Positions 8,166-20,250 of a stretch of 61,673 nucleotides of DNA are shown one piece after another. Numbering within the stretch: position 1 is the first letter of the stretch; each line of letters starts with the position of its first letter. This DNA is from Herbidospora yilanensis (GTDB lineage: Bacteria; Actinomycetota; Actinomycetes; Streptosporangiales; Streptosporangiaceae). The position numbers were made by a program, and so were the translations under genes. The DNA lies in NCBI RefSeq assembly GCF_001570565.1, contig NZ_BBXE01000037.1, forward strand, positions 24,913 to 86,585. The letters run 5' to 3'. Below the pieces are notes generated by a model. That model ran no database searches and was not told where the DNA came from. It worked only from the letters and a program-made list of their open reading frames with translations.

Positions 8166-9602
8166 TCAGCTCAGGTTGGGGTGGGCCACGGCCGAACCGA
8201 TGGTGTGCACACGCAGGGCGTTGGTCGACCCGGGGTTGCCGGGGGGCGAGCCCGCCACGATGACGATCTTGTCGCCCTTCTCGAACGTGCCGAGGGCGAG
8301 CAGGGACGCCTCCACCTGACGCACCATGTCGTCGGTGTGGTGCACGAACGGCACCTCGAAGGTCTCCACGCCCCACGTCAGCGCGAGCTGGCCGCGGACC
8401 ACCGGGTTGCTGGTGAACGCGATCAGCGGGATCGGGCTGCGGTAGCGGGCCAGGCGGCGCGCGGTCTCGCCGGACATCGTGAAGGCGACCAGGGCCTTGG
8501 CCCCCACGATCGCGCCGACCTCGGCGGCGGCGCGCGCGATGGCGCCACCGGTCGACTCGGGGAGCCGGTCGAGGTTGTGGGTCGCGTGGAGGGTGGAGTC
8601 CTCGGCGGCGGTGGCGATGCGGGCCATCGTCGCGACCGACTCGATCGGGTAGTTGCCGACCGAGGTCTCGCCCGACAGCATGACCGCGTCGGCGCCGTCC
8701 ATGACGGCGTAGGCGACGTCGGAGGCCTCGGCGCGGGTCGGCCGGGGCGCGGCCATCATCGAGTCGAGCATCTGGGTCGCCACGATGACCGGGTGGGCCT
8801 TCTCGCGGCAGAGCTCGATGATCCGGCGCTGCACGATCGGCACCTGCTCCAGCGGGAGCTCGACGCCCAGGTCGCCGCGGGCGACCATGACGCCGTCGAA
8901 CCGGTCGACGATCGCCTCCAGGGCGTCGACGGCCTGCGGCTTCTCGATCTTGGCGATGATGGGCAGATGCACGCCCTCTTCGTCCATGATGCGGTGGACG
9001 ATGTCGGCGTCCTCCGGCGAACGCACGAACGACAACGCGATCATGTCGAAGCCGGTGCGAAGGGCCCAGCGGAGGTCCGCTTCGTCCTTCTCGGTCAGGG
9101 CCGGGGCGCTGACGGCGACGCCCGGGAGGTTGAGGCCCTTGTTGTCGGAGATCATGCCGCCGATGACGACCCGGGTGGTCACCCGGGGGCCCTCGACCTT
9201 GTCGACCTCCAGGTGGAGACGGCCGTCGTCGACGAGGACGGTGTCTCCCGGCTTCACATCGCCGGGCAGGCCATCGTAGGTGGTGGAGACGAGGTCGCGG
9301 TCTCCGGGGACGTCTTCGGTGGTGATCGTGATGATGTCACCGACGCCGAGGCGGACCGGGCCCGAGGCGAACTTGCCCACCCGGATCTTCGGCCCCTGGA
9401 GGTCGGCCAGCACGCCTACCGCGCGGCCGAGCTCCTCGGCCGCCTCCCGCACCCGGACGAAGACCTCTTTGTGCAGCTCGTGGCTGCCGTGGGAGAGGTT
9501 GAAGCGGGCGACGTCCATGCCCGCGCTGATCAGTTCCCGCAGCCGTTCAGGGGACGAGGTGGCGGGACCTAGGGTACAGACGATCTTTGCTCGACGGCTC
9601 AC
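8166..9602 (-). CDS. pyk: Pyruvate kinase
   Basis: Glycolytic enzyme converting phosphoenolpyruvate and ADP to pyruvate and ATP; 478 residues, usual for the family. Landmarks: the N-terminal RRAKIVCTLGPATSSPE, FNLSHGSHE, the catalytic Lys in IIAKIEKPQAVD, the RGDLGVELP metal and substrate site, and the ATQMLDSM and LSGETSVGNYP motifs, ahead of the C-terminal allosteric domain. GTG at 9602 places the start just before the conserved first strand (VSRRAKIV), as in mycobacterial PykA; an upstream ATG (MGAVTF) in frame is possible but would add residues unlike the family. Monocistronic, with its own terminator. Confidence 0.95.
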   Translation of the reverse strand: MSRRAKIVCTLGPATSSPERLRELISAGMDVARFNLSHGSHELHKEVFVRVREAAEELGRAVGVLADLQGPKIRVGKFASGPVRLGVGDIITITTEDVPGDRDLVSTTYDGLPGDVKPGDTVLVDDGRLHLEVDKVEGPRVTTRVVIGGMISDNKGLNLPGVAVSAPALTEKDEADLRWALRTGFDMIALSFVRSPEDADIVHRIMDEEGVHLPIIAKIEKPQAVDALEAIVDRFDGVMVARGDLGVELPLEQVPIVQRRIIELCREKAHPVIVATQMLDSMMAAPRPTRAEASDVAYAVMDGADAVMLSGETSVGNYPIESVATMARIATAAEDSTLHATHNLDRLPESTGGAIARAAAEVGAIVGAKALVAFTMSGETARRLARYRSPIPLIAFTSNPVVRGQLALTWGVETFEVPFVHHTDDMVRQVEASLLALGTFEKGDKIVIVAGSPPGNPGSTNALRVHTIGSAVAHPNLS

Positions 9603-9711
9603 GAGTCCTAGCCTAATTGGTCCAGACCACTTGAATGTGACGGCACCCATAGCTGTGGCCAAATTGTCAATGACTTCACGCGATAGCCGACGTGTCCTAG
9701 CCTGTCCCGCT

Positions 9712-10545
9712 ATGGGGTGGTACTGGAGGTTGGCTGCCGTCTTGACGCTGATGAGCGCCCTCGCGTGCGGTGGACAGGCTACCGAATCGACCGCGCCGCC
9801 TACCGGTGTTTCGGTCGCGTTGCAGCAGTGGCGTTCGGATGTCGCGGTCCATCGTGTCCAGGTCTCGGTGACCAACACCACCGAGACGCCTCTTCACATC
9901 ACCGACCTGCGGCTCGACTCCCAGTCGTTCGAGCCCTCCGCCCCCGTGAGGGTCGACACCACGCTGCCCAGGACGCCCCGGACCGACTTCCCGATCACGT
10001 ACGGCCGGGCCCGCTGCGACGCCGCCGCCATCCCGCCCGTGAAGCCGACCGACGTCGTCGCCACGATGGCGGTGGGCGACGCCCCGCCGAAGGAGGTCCG
10101 GTTCCCGATCCCGGTCACCGACGACCTGCTGACCCGGCTCGTGAAGTACGAGTGTGGCGAGTACATCCTGAAGCAGTCGGCCACGATCGCCTTCGGCCCG
10201 GACTTCCGCAGACGGGGCGACGACCTCGAAGGGGTCCTGACCGTCACCGCCACCCGTCCGGTGACCATCGACGACGTCGACGGCACGACCCACTACGTCC
10301 TGGAACCGGAGAAGAGGCGACCCGTCGCCGAGATCGCGCCGGGCACGACGGGCGTGCCGGTCACGATCCGGCCCACCCGCTGCGACCCGCACGCCTTCGC
10401 CGAGGCCAAGCAGGCCTACCTGTTCCAGGTCTGGGGACACACCGAGGGCGGGGAGACGTACCGGATGATCGTCACCCCGCCCAAGGAGATCCAGGAGAAG
10501 CTGCTCGACTACGCGATCGAGGTCTGCGACTTCCCCGCCACGTGA
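9712..10545 (+). CDS. Secreted lipoprotein, beta-rich, unknown function
   Basis: Protein of 277 residues with an N-terminal hydrophobic signal ending at ALACGG, where Cys could be acylated; the -3 residue is Ala rather than Leu, so the lipobox is imperfect. The mature region looks like two immunoglobulin-like beta domains (VHRVQVSVTNTTETPLHITDLRL suggests a DUF4352-like strand pattern) with paired cysteines at RARCDAA / YECGEY and PTRCDPH / EVCDFP. It is divergent from pyk (109 bases) and its 3' end overlaps the convergent DUF2784 gene by 37 bases. No specific function can be given. Confidence 0.75.
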   Translation: MGWYWRLAAVLTLMSALACGGQATESTAPPTGVSVALQQWRSDVAVHRVQVSVTNTTETPLHITDLRLDSQSFEPSAPVRVDTTLPRTPRTDFPITYGRARCDAAAIPPVKPTDVVATMAVGDAPPKEVRFPIPVTDDLLTRLVKYECGEYILKQSATIAFGPDFRRRGDDLEGVLTVTATRPVTIDDVDGTTHYVLEPEKRRPVAEIAPGTTGVPVTIRPTRCDPHAFAEAKQAYLFQVWGHTEGGETYRMIVTPPKEIQEKLLDYAIEVCDFPAT

Positions 10546-10898
10546 CGCCGGTGGCGGATGACCGCGAACCCGATCCAGGAGACCGCGACCACCACGATGA
10601 TCGCGACGCGGACCTCCGTGAGATAGCGCGTCGGATAGACCACGCCAGTGAGGTAGGTGTCGATGAACCCGCCGGGTTCCAGCAGCCGCGCGCCCGCCCG
10701 CTCGCGGGCCCAGTTCTCCAGGGCCGTCAGCGGGCACTCGACCACCCCGGTGAGCTGGATCGCGCCCCAGACGGCGAACCCCAGGCTGGGCCAGATCAGG
10801 CGGGGCCACCGCCACGCCAGGTAACCCCCCAGCGCGATGTACGCGATGACGAGAAAATGAACGACCATCACGGTTTGCCACAGAACGTGATAAATCAT
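10509..10898 (-). CDS. DUF2784-family membrane protein
   Basis: 129 residues with about four hydrophobic segments (VMVVHFLVIAYIALG, LIWPSLGFAVWGAIQL, VAIIVVVAVSWIGFAVI). The pattern WRWPRLIWPS, then QLTGVVECPLTALENWAR and the GFIDTYLTGVVYP segment is the DUF2784 signature. Function is unknown for the family. It overlaps the convergent lipoprotein gene at its end. ATG at 10898 opens directly into the first helix. Confidence 0.8.
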   Translation of the reverse strand: MIYHVLWQTVMVVHFLVIAYIALGGYLAWRWPRLIWPSLGFAVWGAIQLTGVVECPLTALENWARERAGARLLEPGGFIDTYLTGVVYPTRYLTEVRVAIIVVVAVSWIGFAVIRHRRHVAGKSQTSIA

Positions 10899-10925
10899 TT
10901 TTCGAACCTAGGAAGAGAACCGAAG

Positions 10926-10942
10926 GCCGGAATCCGTCCGGC
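10926..10942 (-). terminator. Possible terminator hairpin after the subtilase gene
   Basis: Short hairpin GCCGGA, loop ATCCG, TCCGGC in the 58-base gap between the subtilase stop and the DUF2784 start codon. It is flanked by weaker complementary sequence (CCTAGGAAGAGA and TCTCCTCTCTAGG), so a longer imperfect stem is possible. Confidence 0.4.
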
Positions 10943-10956
10943 TACTCATCTCCTCT

Positions 10957-12540
10957 CTAGGTACCCGGAATCGTGACCGCCTTCAGCGCGCTGACGATGC
11001 CGTTCCCGTAAAAGCCGTTCCGCGACGCGGAGCCCACGCAGACGTGGGTGGTGTCGGCCGAGTAGCGGTAGTTGCCCGAGGCCGGGCAACCGCGGTCGTA
11101 GGTGGAGGCGTAGAGCAGGCTCTCCAGCTTGGCCGGGTCGAGCTCCAGGCCGCCCCTGCCGGGCTTGCCGAACCGGGCCACCAGCAGCGCCGCGACCCCG
11201 GTGACGTGCGGGGCGGCCATCGAGGTGCCTTCGAGGTACTGGTAGTAGGAGCAGGTGCCGTTCTTGCACTCCCGGATGACCGAGGAGGTCAGCGGCTGCC
11301 CCTTGGCGTCGATCGCAGTCGAGGCCCGCAGCGCGTTCTTGGGGGCGGCGGCCAGGATCTCCCGGGCGGCGCCCTTCAGCGAGGTGCCGGTGTCCAGGGC
11401 GTCGCCGCCGGGGGCGGCCACGTCGGCCTGCTCGGCGCCGTAGTCGGAGTAGACGGCCTTGCGCTTGCTCGGGCCGACCGAGGTCACCGTGATCACGCCG
11501 GGCAGTTCGGCCGGGATGCTCAGGCAGGTGTTGTCGATCTTGCGGGACTTGGCGGCGCCCGACGGGTAGTCGGGGCTGCCGACGTCCTCGGCCGGGGCGC
11601 CCAGGTCGGTGGAGCCGTTGCCGATGGCGCCGATCAGGGTCACGCCCCGGGCGCGGGCGTAGGCGACCGCGCGGCTCATGCCCGCGATGATGGCCTTCTG
11701 CTCCGACTGCTGGGCCGGGGTGTCGGCCGGGTTGGCCGGGCAGTTGAAGTTCCACGGGTCGACGTAGAACGACATGTTGACCACGTCGATGCCGTTGTCG
11801 CCGGCGTACTTGAGGGCGTCCATGGTCGGTTTGAGGAAGAAGTAGCCCGAGTCGGTGCCGGCGCGCAGGTTGACCAGCGAGACGCCGGGCGCGACGCCGC
11901 CGACGCCGATGCCGTTCAGCGGCGAGGCGATCGTGCTGGCCACGTGGGTGCCGTGGCCGTCGTCGTCGACGTCGGCCGGGTCCTTGCAGCCCTTGTGCTC
12001 ACACGGGCCGTCGAGGTTCTTGCCCTTGGAGTCCTTCGGCCGGTCGACGACGAAGTTGCGCGACAACGTGCGGTTGAAGTTGGGCGCGATGTCCGGGTGC
12101 CTGCCGTCGATTCCGGTGTCGATGACCCCGACCAGCACCTTGTGGTTGCCGATCTCCTTCTTGTACGACCCCGACGGCGTCGCCCCGATCATCCGCATGT
12201 CCCACTGACGGCCGGAGAGCGGCTCGTCCTTCACCGCCGCCCGGCGGGGACCGGCGGCGGGCCTGGCGCGGGCCACCTCGCCGATCGGCCTGTCGGTCAT
12301 GACGCCCACGATCGCCGGCCCCGACGGGAGGCGGGCCGCGCGGGCCACGAGGTAACCGAGCTGGGCGTCGCCGGACAGCACGTCGCCGCCGGCGGCCTCG
12401 ACCGCGTCGGTCGCGGCGCCGCGCTGGCCGGGCGTGTAGAACACGAGGTAGTCCTGGGAGACGGCGGCCGTCTCCTGGGAGGCCGCGCAGGCCGTGGTCA
12501 GCAGGGTGAGCGTCAACCCCGCGATTACTGCCTTACGCAC
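10957..12540 (-). CDS. Secreted subtilisin-family (S8) serine protease, likely lipoprotein
   Basis: 527 residues. The complete catalytic triad is visible: Asp141 in GVIDTGIDGRHPD, His196 in DGHGTHVAS, Ser440 in EGTSMAAPHVTG, with oxyanion Asn308 in GAIGNGS. The first 18 residues form a signal ending at TTAC with Cys18 as probable lipidation site. Residues 30-100 look like an inhibitor-I9-type propeptide (DYLVFYTPGQRGAATDAVEAAGG), which would be removed on maturation. GTG at 12540 is chosen because AAGGAGG lies at ideal distance. Several extra cysteines in the catalytic domain suggest disulfides. It acts outside the membrane; substrate unknown. Confidence 0.92.
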   Translation of the reverse strand: MRKAVIAGLTLTLLTTACAASQETAAVSQDYLVFYTPGQRGAATDAVEAAGGDVLSGDAQLGYLVARAARLPSGPAIVGVMTDRPIGEVARARPAAGPRRAAVKDEPLSGRQWDMRMIGATPSGSYKKEIGNHKVLVGVIDTGIDGRHPDIAPNFNRTLSRNFVVDRPKDSKGKNLDGPCEHKGCKDPADVDDDGHGTHVASTIASPLNGIGVGGVAPGVSLVNLRAGTDSGYFFLKPTMDALKYAGDNGIDVVNMSFYVDPWNFNCPANPADTPAQQSEQKAIIAGMSRAVAYARARGVTLIGAIGNGSTDLGAPAEDVGSPDYPSGAAKSRKIDNTCLSIPAELPGVITVTSVGPSKRKAVYSDYGAEQADVAAPGGDALDTGTSLKGAAREILAAAPKNALRASTAIDAKGQPLTSSVIRECKNGTCSYYQYLEGTSMAAPHVTGVAALLVARFGKPGRGGLELDPAKLESLLYASTYDRGCPASGNYRYSADTTHVCVGSASRNGFYGNGIVSALKAVTIPGT

Positions 12541-12604
12541 CGGTCCTCCTTGGGTTCCGAATCTTTCCGATCCTCGCGAACCCATCCGGGCGTCCGCAAC
12601 TCAC

Positions 12605-12660
12605 CGCGCATTCCGCATAAGTAGATATTTCGGAATTGCCCTTGAGTCACTCGGGGAAAA
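12605..12660 (-). promoter_or_regulatory. AT-rich probable promoter of the subtilase gene
   Basis: An AT-rich pocket unusual for this window, lying between the gltD terminator and the subtilase start. On the minus strand it reads GTGACTC, then after a short spacer AATTCCGAAATATCTAC, giving a possible -35/-10 pair. TTCCG and CGGAA flank the AT-rich core as a small inverted repeat. Suggestive only. Confidence 0.3.
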
Positions 12661-12664
12661 CAAC

Positions 12665-12702
12665 AAAACGGTGCCCCCGGGAATACCAGGGGGCACCGTT
12701 TT
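12665..12702. terminator. Terminator of gltBD
   Basis: A perfect 14-base stem AAAACGGTGCCCCC / GGGGGCACCGTTTT with a 10-base loop, starting 6 bases after the gltD stop. It is symmetrical, with A and T runs on both sides. Confidence 0.88.
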
Positions 12703-12708
12703 GACGTA

Positions 12709-14175
<1,467 letters not shown>

Positions 14176-14187
14176 GTCGTTACCCCC

Positions 14188-17100
14188 TTATCCGTGAACC
14201 GCGGCCATGATGGCCTCGTCGATGTCGCGGCCCTCGGCCTCGGCCGTGGCCCTGGCGGTGAGCACCCGCTTGTAGTCGATCGGCATGATCTTGCCGAACC
14301 GGGCGGCGGCGGCCTCCCAGTCGGCGAGCAGGCCCTTGGCGACCGGCGAGCCGGTCTCGGCCAGGTGCTTCTCGACCAGCTCGCGCAGGATCTCGGAGTC
14401 CTCCGCGGTCAGCGCTTCGAGCTCGACCATCTCGCGGTTGACCCGCTCGGGCTTCAGGTCCAGCACGTAGGCCACGCCGCCGGACATGCCGGCCGCGAAG
14501 TTGCGCCCGGTCGGCCCGAGGACGACGGCCCGCCCGCCGGTCATGTACTCGCACCCGTGGTCGCCCACACCCTCGACGACGGCGGTGGCGCCGGAGTTGC
14601 GGACGCAGAACCGCTCGCCCACCACGCCCCGGATGAACGCCTCGCCGGAGGTCGCGCCGTAGAGGCCGACGTTGCCGGCGATGATCTGGCCGTCGAGCAG
14701 GTCGCTCGGCGGGGTGACCGTGATCCGGCCGCCCGACAGGCCCTTGCCGACGTAGTCGTTGGCGTCGCCGGTCAGCCGCAGCGTGACGCCCTTCGGCACG
14801 AACGCGCCGAAGGAGTTGCCGGCCGAGCCGGTGAAGGTCACGTCGATCGTGTTCTCCGGCAGGCCCGCCCCGCCCCACTTCTTGGTGACGTGGTGGCCGA
14901 GCATGGTGCCGACGGTCCGGTTGACGTTGCGGATCGGCAGCTCCAGCGTGACCTGCTGGCCGAACTCGATCGCGCCCTCGGCGAGCTGGATCAGCGTGTT
15001 GTCGAGCGCCTCGGCCAGGCCGTGGTCCTGCGCGACGACCCGCTTGCGCGGGGTGCCCTGCGGCAGCTCCGGCTGGTAGAGGATCGGCGACAGGTCGAGG
15101 CCCTGGGCCTTCCAGTGGGTGACGGCGGCCTCGGTGTCGAGCAGGTCGCTGCGGCCGATGACCTCGTCGAGCGAGCGGTAGCCCAGCTCGGCCAGGTATT
15201 CCCTGACCTCCTCGGCGATGAACTCGAAGTAGTTGACCACGAACTCCGGCTTGCCGGTGAAACGCTTGCGCAGCTCGGGGTTCTGGGTGGCCACGCCCAC
15301 CGGGCAGGTGTCGAGGTGGCACACGCGCATCATGACGCAGCCCGAGACCACCAGCGGAGCGGTGGCGAAGCCGTACTCCTCGGCGCCGAGCAGGGCGGCG
15401 ACGATGACGTCGCGGCCGGTCTTGAGCTGGCCGTCGGCCTGCACCACGATCCGGTCGCGCAGGCCGTTGAGCAGCAGGGTCTGCTGGGTCTCGGCCAGGC
15501 CGAGCTCCCAGGGAGTCCCCGCGTGCTTCAGGCTCGTGAGAGGCGAGGCGCCGGTGCCGCCGTCGTGACCGGAGATCAGCACGACGTCGGCGTGGGCCTT
15601 GGAGACGCCCGCCGCGACCGTGCCGACGCCGACCTCGGAGACCAGCTTCACGTGGATGCGGGCCTGCGGGTTGGCGTTCTTCAGGTCGTGGATGAGCTGC
15701 GCCAGGTCCTCGATCGAGTAGATGTCGTGGTGCGGCGGCGGCGAGATCAGGCCGACGCCCGGCGTGGAGTGCCGGGTCTTGGCGATCCACGGGTAGACCT
15801 TGTGGCCGGGGAGCTGGCCGCCCTCGCCGGGCTTGGCGCCCTGGGCCATCTTGATCTGCACGTCGTCGGCGTTGACCAGGTATTCCGAGGTCACGCCGAA
15901 GCGGCCGGAGGCCACCTGCTTGATCGCCGAACGGCGGGCCGGGTCGTAGAGGCGCTCGGGGTCCTCGCCGCCCTCGCCGGTGTTCGACTTGGCGCCGAGC
16001 CGGTTCATGGCGATGGCGAGGGTCTCGTGGGCCTCCATCGAGATGGAGCCGTAGGACATCGCGCCGGTGGAGAACCGCTTGACGATCTCGGAGACCGGCT
16101 CGACCTCGTCGATCGGGACGGGACCGCCGGCCGCCGGGCGCAGCTTGAACAGGCCGCGCAGCGTCATGAGGGTCTCGGCCTGACCGTCGATCAGGTCGGT
16201 GTACTCCTTGAAGATCTCGTAACGCCGGGTGCGGGTGGCGTGCTGGAGCTTGAAGACGGTCGTCGGGTTGAACAGGTGCGGCTCGCCCTCGCGCCGCCAC
16301 TGGTATTCGCCGCCGACCTCCAGGCGCCGGTGGGCGTTCTCGGCCCTCGGGTAGGCCCTGGTGTGCCGCTGCAGCGCCTCCTTGGCCAGCACGTCGAACC
16401 CGACGCCGCCCAGCCGCGAGGTGGTGCCGGTGAAGCACTCGTCGATGACCTCGGCCCCGAGGCCCAGGGCCTCGAAGATCTGCGCGCCCGTGTACGACGC
16501 CACCGTGGACACGCCCATCTTGGACATGACCTTGAGGACGCCCTTGCCGTACGCCTTGATGAGGTTCCGGACCGCCTTGCGGCCGTCGGGGAACAGCTCC
16601 TCGACGGTCTCGATCGCCAGGTAGGGGTTGATCGCGCTGGCGCCGTAACCGACGAGCAGGGCCATGTGGTGGCACTCGCGCGCCTCGCCGGTCTCGATGA
16701 CCAGGCCCACCCGGGTGCGGGACTTCTCCCGGATCAGGTGGTGGTGCACCGCGCCGGTGAGCAGCAGCGACGGGATCGGCGCCTTCTCGGCGTTGGAGCC
16801 GCGGTCGGACAACACGATGATGCGCGCGCCGTCGGCGATCGCCTGCGAGACCTCCTCGCGGATCTCCTGGAGCCGCCGGGTCAGCGCGTCGCCGCCCCCG
16901 CCGACGTGGAAGAGGCCGGAGACGACGTGGGGCTGGAAGCCCGGCAGGGCGCCCTCGTCGTTGATGTGGACGATCTTGGCGAGCTCGTCGTTGTCGATCA
17001 CCGGGTAGGGCAGCACCAGGCGGCGGCACGAGGCCGCGCCCGGCTCCAGCAGGTTGTGCTCGGGGCCGATGGTCGACTGCAGCGAGGTGACGAGCTCCTC

Positions 17101-18687
17101 GCGGATGGCGTCCAGCGGCGGGTTGGTGACCTGCGCGAAGAGCTGGCTGAAGTAGTCGAACAGCAGCCGGGGCTTGTCGCTGAGCGCGGCGACCGGGCTG
17201 TCGGTGCCCATCGAGCCGATCGGCTCGGCGCCGGTCGCGGCCATCGGGGTGAGGATGATCCGCAGCTCTTCCTCGGTGTAGCCGAAGGTCTGCTGGCGCT
17301 TGACCAGGGCCTCGTGGGTGGGGTGCTCGTGCTCGCGCTCGGGCAGCTCCTCGAACCGCACCAGACCGGCGTGCAGCCACTCCTCGTAGGGCTCGGCGGC
17401 GGCCAGTTCGGCCTTGATCTCGTCGTCCTCGATGATCCGGCCCTGGGCGGTGTCGACGAGGAACATCTTGCCGGGCTGGAGGCGGCCCTTGCGGACCACC
17501 CTCTCCTGCGGGATGTCGCTCAGCACGCCCGCCTCGGAGCCCAGGATGACCAGGCCGTCGTCGGTGACGTAGAACCGGCCGGGGCGCAGGCCGTTGCGGT
17601 CGAGCACGGCGCCGACGACGGTGCCGTCGGAGAAGGAGATCGACGCGGGGCCGTCCCAGGCCTCCATCAGCGTGGAGTGGAACTCGTAGAAGGCCCGGCG
17701 GGCCGGGTCCATCTCCGCGTGGTTCTCCCACGCCTCGGGGATCATCATCAGCACGGCGTGGGGCAGGGAGCGCCCGCCGAGGTGCAGCAGCTCCAGCGTC
17801 TCGTCGAACGAGGCGGTGTCGGAGCCGTCGGGGTCGCAGATGGGGAACAGCCGCTCCAGGTCACCGGGGATGAGGCCGGTCTCCAGCATCGCCTCGCGGG
17901 CGCGCATCCAGTTGCGGTTGCCCTTGACGGTGTTGATCTCGCCGTTGTGGGCCACGTAGCGGTAGGGGTGCGACAGCGGCCACGACGGGAAGGTGTTGGT
18001 GGAGAAGCGCGAGTGCACCAGCGCGATGGCGGTGACGTAGCGCTCGTCCGACAGGTCGGGGAAGAACGGCTCGACCTGCTGCGGGGTGAGCATGCCCTTG
18101 TAGACGGTGGTCCGGCTGGAGAGCGAGGCGAAGTAGACGTCGGCCTCGTGCTCGGCCCGCTTGCGGAAGGCGAAGGCGACCCGGTCGAGGTCGATGCCCG
18201 ACAGGTCGCCGGAGCTCACGAACAGCTGCATGAAGTGGGGCATCACGGCGCGCGCGGTCGGCCCGGCGTGCCGCGTGTCGACGGGCACGTCGCGCCAGCC
18301 GAGGACCTTGACGTTCTCCTCGGTCGCGATCTCGTCGATCATCCGCAGCGCGGTCGCCCTCGCCTGCGCGTCGATGGGCAGGAAGGCGATGCCGGCGGCG
18401 TACTTCCCGGCCTCCGGGAGGTCGAAGGGGACGACCGCGCGGAAGAACGCGTCCGGGATCTGCGTCAGGATGCCGGCGCCGTCACCGGTGTCCGGTTCGC
18501 TCCCCCGAGCACCCCGGTGATCGAGGTTGATGAGCGCGGTCAGAGCCTTCTCGACGATGTCGTAGCTACGGCGGCCGTGGACGTCGGCCACCATGGCGAC
18601 ACCACAGGCGTCATGCTCGTACGAGGGGTCGTAAAGGCCCTGAGGCTCGGGAAGGTCCCCAGGACGGCCATGGCGGGCAGCAGGCAT
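14188..18687 (-). CDS. gltB: Glutamate synthase large subunit
   Basis: 1499 residues, alpha subunit of GOGAT, making two glutamates from glutamine and 2-oxoglutarate. The catalytic Cys28 in [11 protein letters not shown] would become the N-terminus after removal of a 27-residue propeptide, as in the family. The class II glutaminase domain, the central domain, the FMN-binding synthase domain ([18 protein letters not shown]) with the 3Fe-4S cysteines ([15 protein letters not shown]), and the C-terminal GXGXG beta-helix appear in order. ATG at 18687 follows GGGAG. A long open frame on the opposite strand is a composition shadow. Confidence 0.97.
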   Translation of the reverse strand: MPAARHGRPGDLPEPQGLYDPSYEHDACGVAMVADVHGRRSYDIVEKALTALINLDHRGARGSEPDTGDGAGILTQIPDAFFRAVVPFDLPEAGKYAAGIAFLPIDAQARATALRMIDEIATEENVKVLGWRDVPVDTRHAGPTARAVMPHFMQLFVSSGDLSGIDLDRVAFAFRKRAEHEADVYFASLSSRTTVYKGMLTPQQVEPFFPDLSDERYVTAIALVHSRFSTNTFPSWPLSHPYRYVAHNGEINTVKGNRNWMRAREAMLETGLIPGDLERLFPICDPDGSDTASFDETLELLHLGGRSLPHAVLMMIPEAWENHAEMDPARRAFYEFHSTLMEAWDGPASISFSDGTVVGAVLDRNGLRPGRFYVTDDGLVILGSEAGVLSDIPQERVVRKGRLQPGKMFLVDTAQGRIIEDDEIKAELAAAEPYEEWLHAGLVRFEELPEREHEHPTHEALVKRQQTFGYTEEELRIILTPMAATGAEPIGSMGTDSPVAALSDKPRLLFDYFSQLFAQVTNPPLDAIREELVTSLQSTIGPEHNLLEPGAASCRRLVLPYPVIDNDELAKIVHINDEGALPGFQPHVVSGLFHVGGGGDALTRRLQEIREEVSQAIADGARIIVLSDRGSNAEKAPIPSLLLTGAVHHHLIREKSRTRVGLVIETGEARECHHMALLVGYGASAINPYLAIETVEELFPDGRKAVRNLIKAYGKGVLKVMSKMGVSTVASYTGAQIFEALGLGAEVIDECFTGTTSRLGGVGFDVLAKEALQRHTRAYPRAENAHRRLEVGGEYQWRREGEPHLFNPTTVFKLQHATRTRRYEIFKEYTDLIDGQAETLMTLRGLFKLRPAAGGPVPIDEVEPVSEIVKRFSTGAMSYGSISMEAHETLAIAMNRLGAKSNTGEGGEDPERLYDPARRSAIKQVASGRFGVTSEYLVNADDVQIKMAQGAKPGEGGQLPGHKVYPWIAKTRHSTPGVGLISPPPHHDIYSIEDLAQLIHDLKNANPQARIHVKLVSEVGVGTVAAGVSKAHADVVLISGHDGGTGASPLTSLKHAGTPWELGLAETQQTLLLNGLRDRIVVQADGQLKTGRDVIVAALLGAEEYGFATAPLVVSGCVMMRVCHLDTCPVGVATQNPELRKRFTGKPEFVVNYFEFIAEEVREYLAELGYRSLDEVIGRSDLLDTEAAVTHWKAQGLDLSPILYQPELPQGTPRKRVVAQDHGLAEALDNTLIQLAEGAIEFGQQVTLELPIRNVNRTVGTMLGHHVTKKWGGAGLPENTIDVTFTGSAGNSFGAFVPKGVTLRLTGDANDYVGKGLSGGRITVTPPSDLLDGQIIAGNVGLYGATSGEAFIRGVVGERFCVRNSGATAVVEGVGDHGCEYMTGGRAVVLGPTGRNFAAGMSGGVAYVLDLKPERVNREMVELEALTAEDSEILRELVEKHLAETGSPVAKGLLADWEAAAARFGKIMPIDYKRVLTARATAEAEGRDIDEAIMAAVHG

Positions 18688-18816
18688 GAAATCACTCCCG
18701 TCGTCATCTTCTGCGTGGTGACAGAGGGACGACGCTGGCCCTGCTGCAGTTGTGGTGAGTAGAGGTTACCCCACCGTTTCCGGATGGCACCTGCCGGGGC
18801 CACTAAGGTTTCGCGT

Positions 18817-20250
18817 ATGTCGATCGACGAGCTCTACGCGCGTGCCGGTGTGGACGGACGGCGGTTGCGAAAGGCTGTCTCTCTCCTGTCGGACGGACGC
18901 TGGTGGACGCTCGCCGATGTGGTCAGGGAGACGGCGACGTCCCGCAGGACGATCGAGGCGCTCATGCGCGTGCTCCCCCTTGAGCATCGCGACCAGCACG
19001 TCCGAATCCCAACTGAACAGGTCAAACTCTACAACATTTCGATATCGTCCTCTATTTCGGACCCGGTGTCTCACTTGGTGGACGCATCGGTGGTCGAGAG
19101 GATGGCCGGGATCATCGCCCGGGCGCCGCGCGGACGGTCGGCCCTCGACCACGTGTCGGCCACGCCCGAGACCGTGGTCAGGCGGGCCCTGCTGCTGGGC
19201 GCGCGGTTCTGGCTGCCCGGTTCGCGGCTGCTCTGCGTGGGCGACCACGACCTCACGTCGCTGGCGGTCCGTCTCATCCACCCCGAGGTCGAGGTCATGG
19301 TCGTCGACGTCGACGACCGGATCCTGGCCTACATCGACGAGCAGGACCTCGGGGTCACCACCCGCTGGGCCGACCTCCGGCTGGGCCTGCCCCCGTCGGC
19401 CCGGGGCTGGGGCGATCTGGCGATCACCGACCCGCCCTACACCCCCGACGGCGTCGGCCTCTTCGTCGCCCGGGGCCTGGAGGGCCTGCGCGACCGCGAC
19501 GAGGGCCGGGTCCTGCTCGCCTACGGCGCCTCCGAGCGCACCCCGATGCTGGCCCTGAAGGTCCAGCACGCCCTGGCCGACCTGCAACTCCTCAACGAGG
19601 CGATCTACCCCGACTTCAACCGCTACGACGGCGCCGAGGCGATCGGCAGCGCGGCCGACCTCTACGTCCTGCGGCCGACCACCAAGAGCTGGCCCGCCGT
19701 CGCCTCCCGCGTCGACCGCCTGGCCACCGCGATCTACACCCAGGGCCCGCAGGCAGTCGAATCGGCCAAGGCCGCGCCCCCCGACCTGGGCGACTACGCC
19801 CCCGACCTGCTCGTGGGCGACTGGCCCCGCGACCTGCTCCCGGGTGTGCCCCGGGTCCGCCTCTCGACCTGGCTGGCCAAGCCCTACGCCGCGCAGCTCT
19901 CCCGGGTGGCGATCCACGCCCCCGGCCTGGAGGCCGCCCTCCCGCGCCTGGTGCTCGCCGCCCGCGACGCCGAGGTCCGCGTCTTCGGCACGTCCTCTCC
20001 GGTACGGCTCCCGCCCGCCCCCGACGCCGTCACCCGCCGGATTTTCGCGGGCAGCCACGGCAAGGTCGCCAACGCCTGGCGCGAGGGCCTGGTCGCCGAG
20101 CTCGGCCTGACGAAGAACCAGGCCAGGGCGCGCGTCCCGGCCTGGGCCGGCGCGACGGCCCTCGAACTCCCGCTCCACCGCCTGACCGGCCTCGCCGCGG
20201 CGGTCGCCCGCAGCCTAGAGGGCGAGGATCCGGGCCTGGACGAAGCGTGA
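18817..20250 (+). CDS. DUF43 / bis-aminopropyl spermidine synthase family protein
   Basis: 477 residues. Residues 1-75 resemble a winged-helix domain (LRKAVSLLSDGRWWTLADVVRETATSRRTIEALM). The core is a Rossmann methyltransferase-like fold with motifs of the branched-polyamine synthase BpsA family: VGDHDLTSLA (142-150), the VVDVDDRILAYI strand and ITDPPYTPDG (203-212). Characterised archaeal and thermophile members transfer aminopropyl groups to spermidine to make branched polyamines; whether this protein does is unknown. ATG at 18817 is chosen; the ribosome site is weak (TAAGG). It is divergent from gltB and its end overlaps the convergent lipoprotein gene by 36 bases. A role as a DNA or RNA modifying enzyme is an alternative. 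Confidence 0.8.
   Translation: MSIDELYARAGVDGRRLRKAVSLLSDGRWWTLADVVRETATSRRTIEALMRVLPLEHRDQHVRIPTEQVKLYNISISSSISDPVSHLVDASVVERMAGIIARAPRGRSALDHVSATPETVVRRALLLGARFWLPGSRLLCVGDHDLTSLAVRLIHPEVEVMVVDVDDRILAYIDEQDLGVTTRWADLRLGLPPSARGWGDLAITDPPYTPDGVGLFVARGLEGLRDRDEGRVLLAYGASERTPMLALKVQHALADLQLLNEAIYPDFNRYDGAEAIGSAADLYVLRPTTKSWPAVASRVDRLATAIYTQGPQAVESAKAAPPDLGDYAPDLLVGDWPRDLLPGVPRVRLSTWLAKPYAAQLSRVAIHAPGLEAALPRLVLAARDAEVRVFGTSSPVRLPPAPDAVTRRIFAGSHGKVANAWREGLVAELGLTKNQARARVPAWAGATALELPLHRLTGLAAAVARSLEGEDPGLDEA

Noticed and set aside
10957-12540. Subtilase at 10957-12540 as part of the CHAT conflict system
   Set aside because: It has a signal sequence, a propeptide and lies in the core region 22 kb away; it is an ordinary secreted protease.
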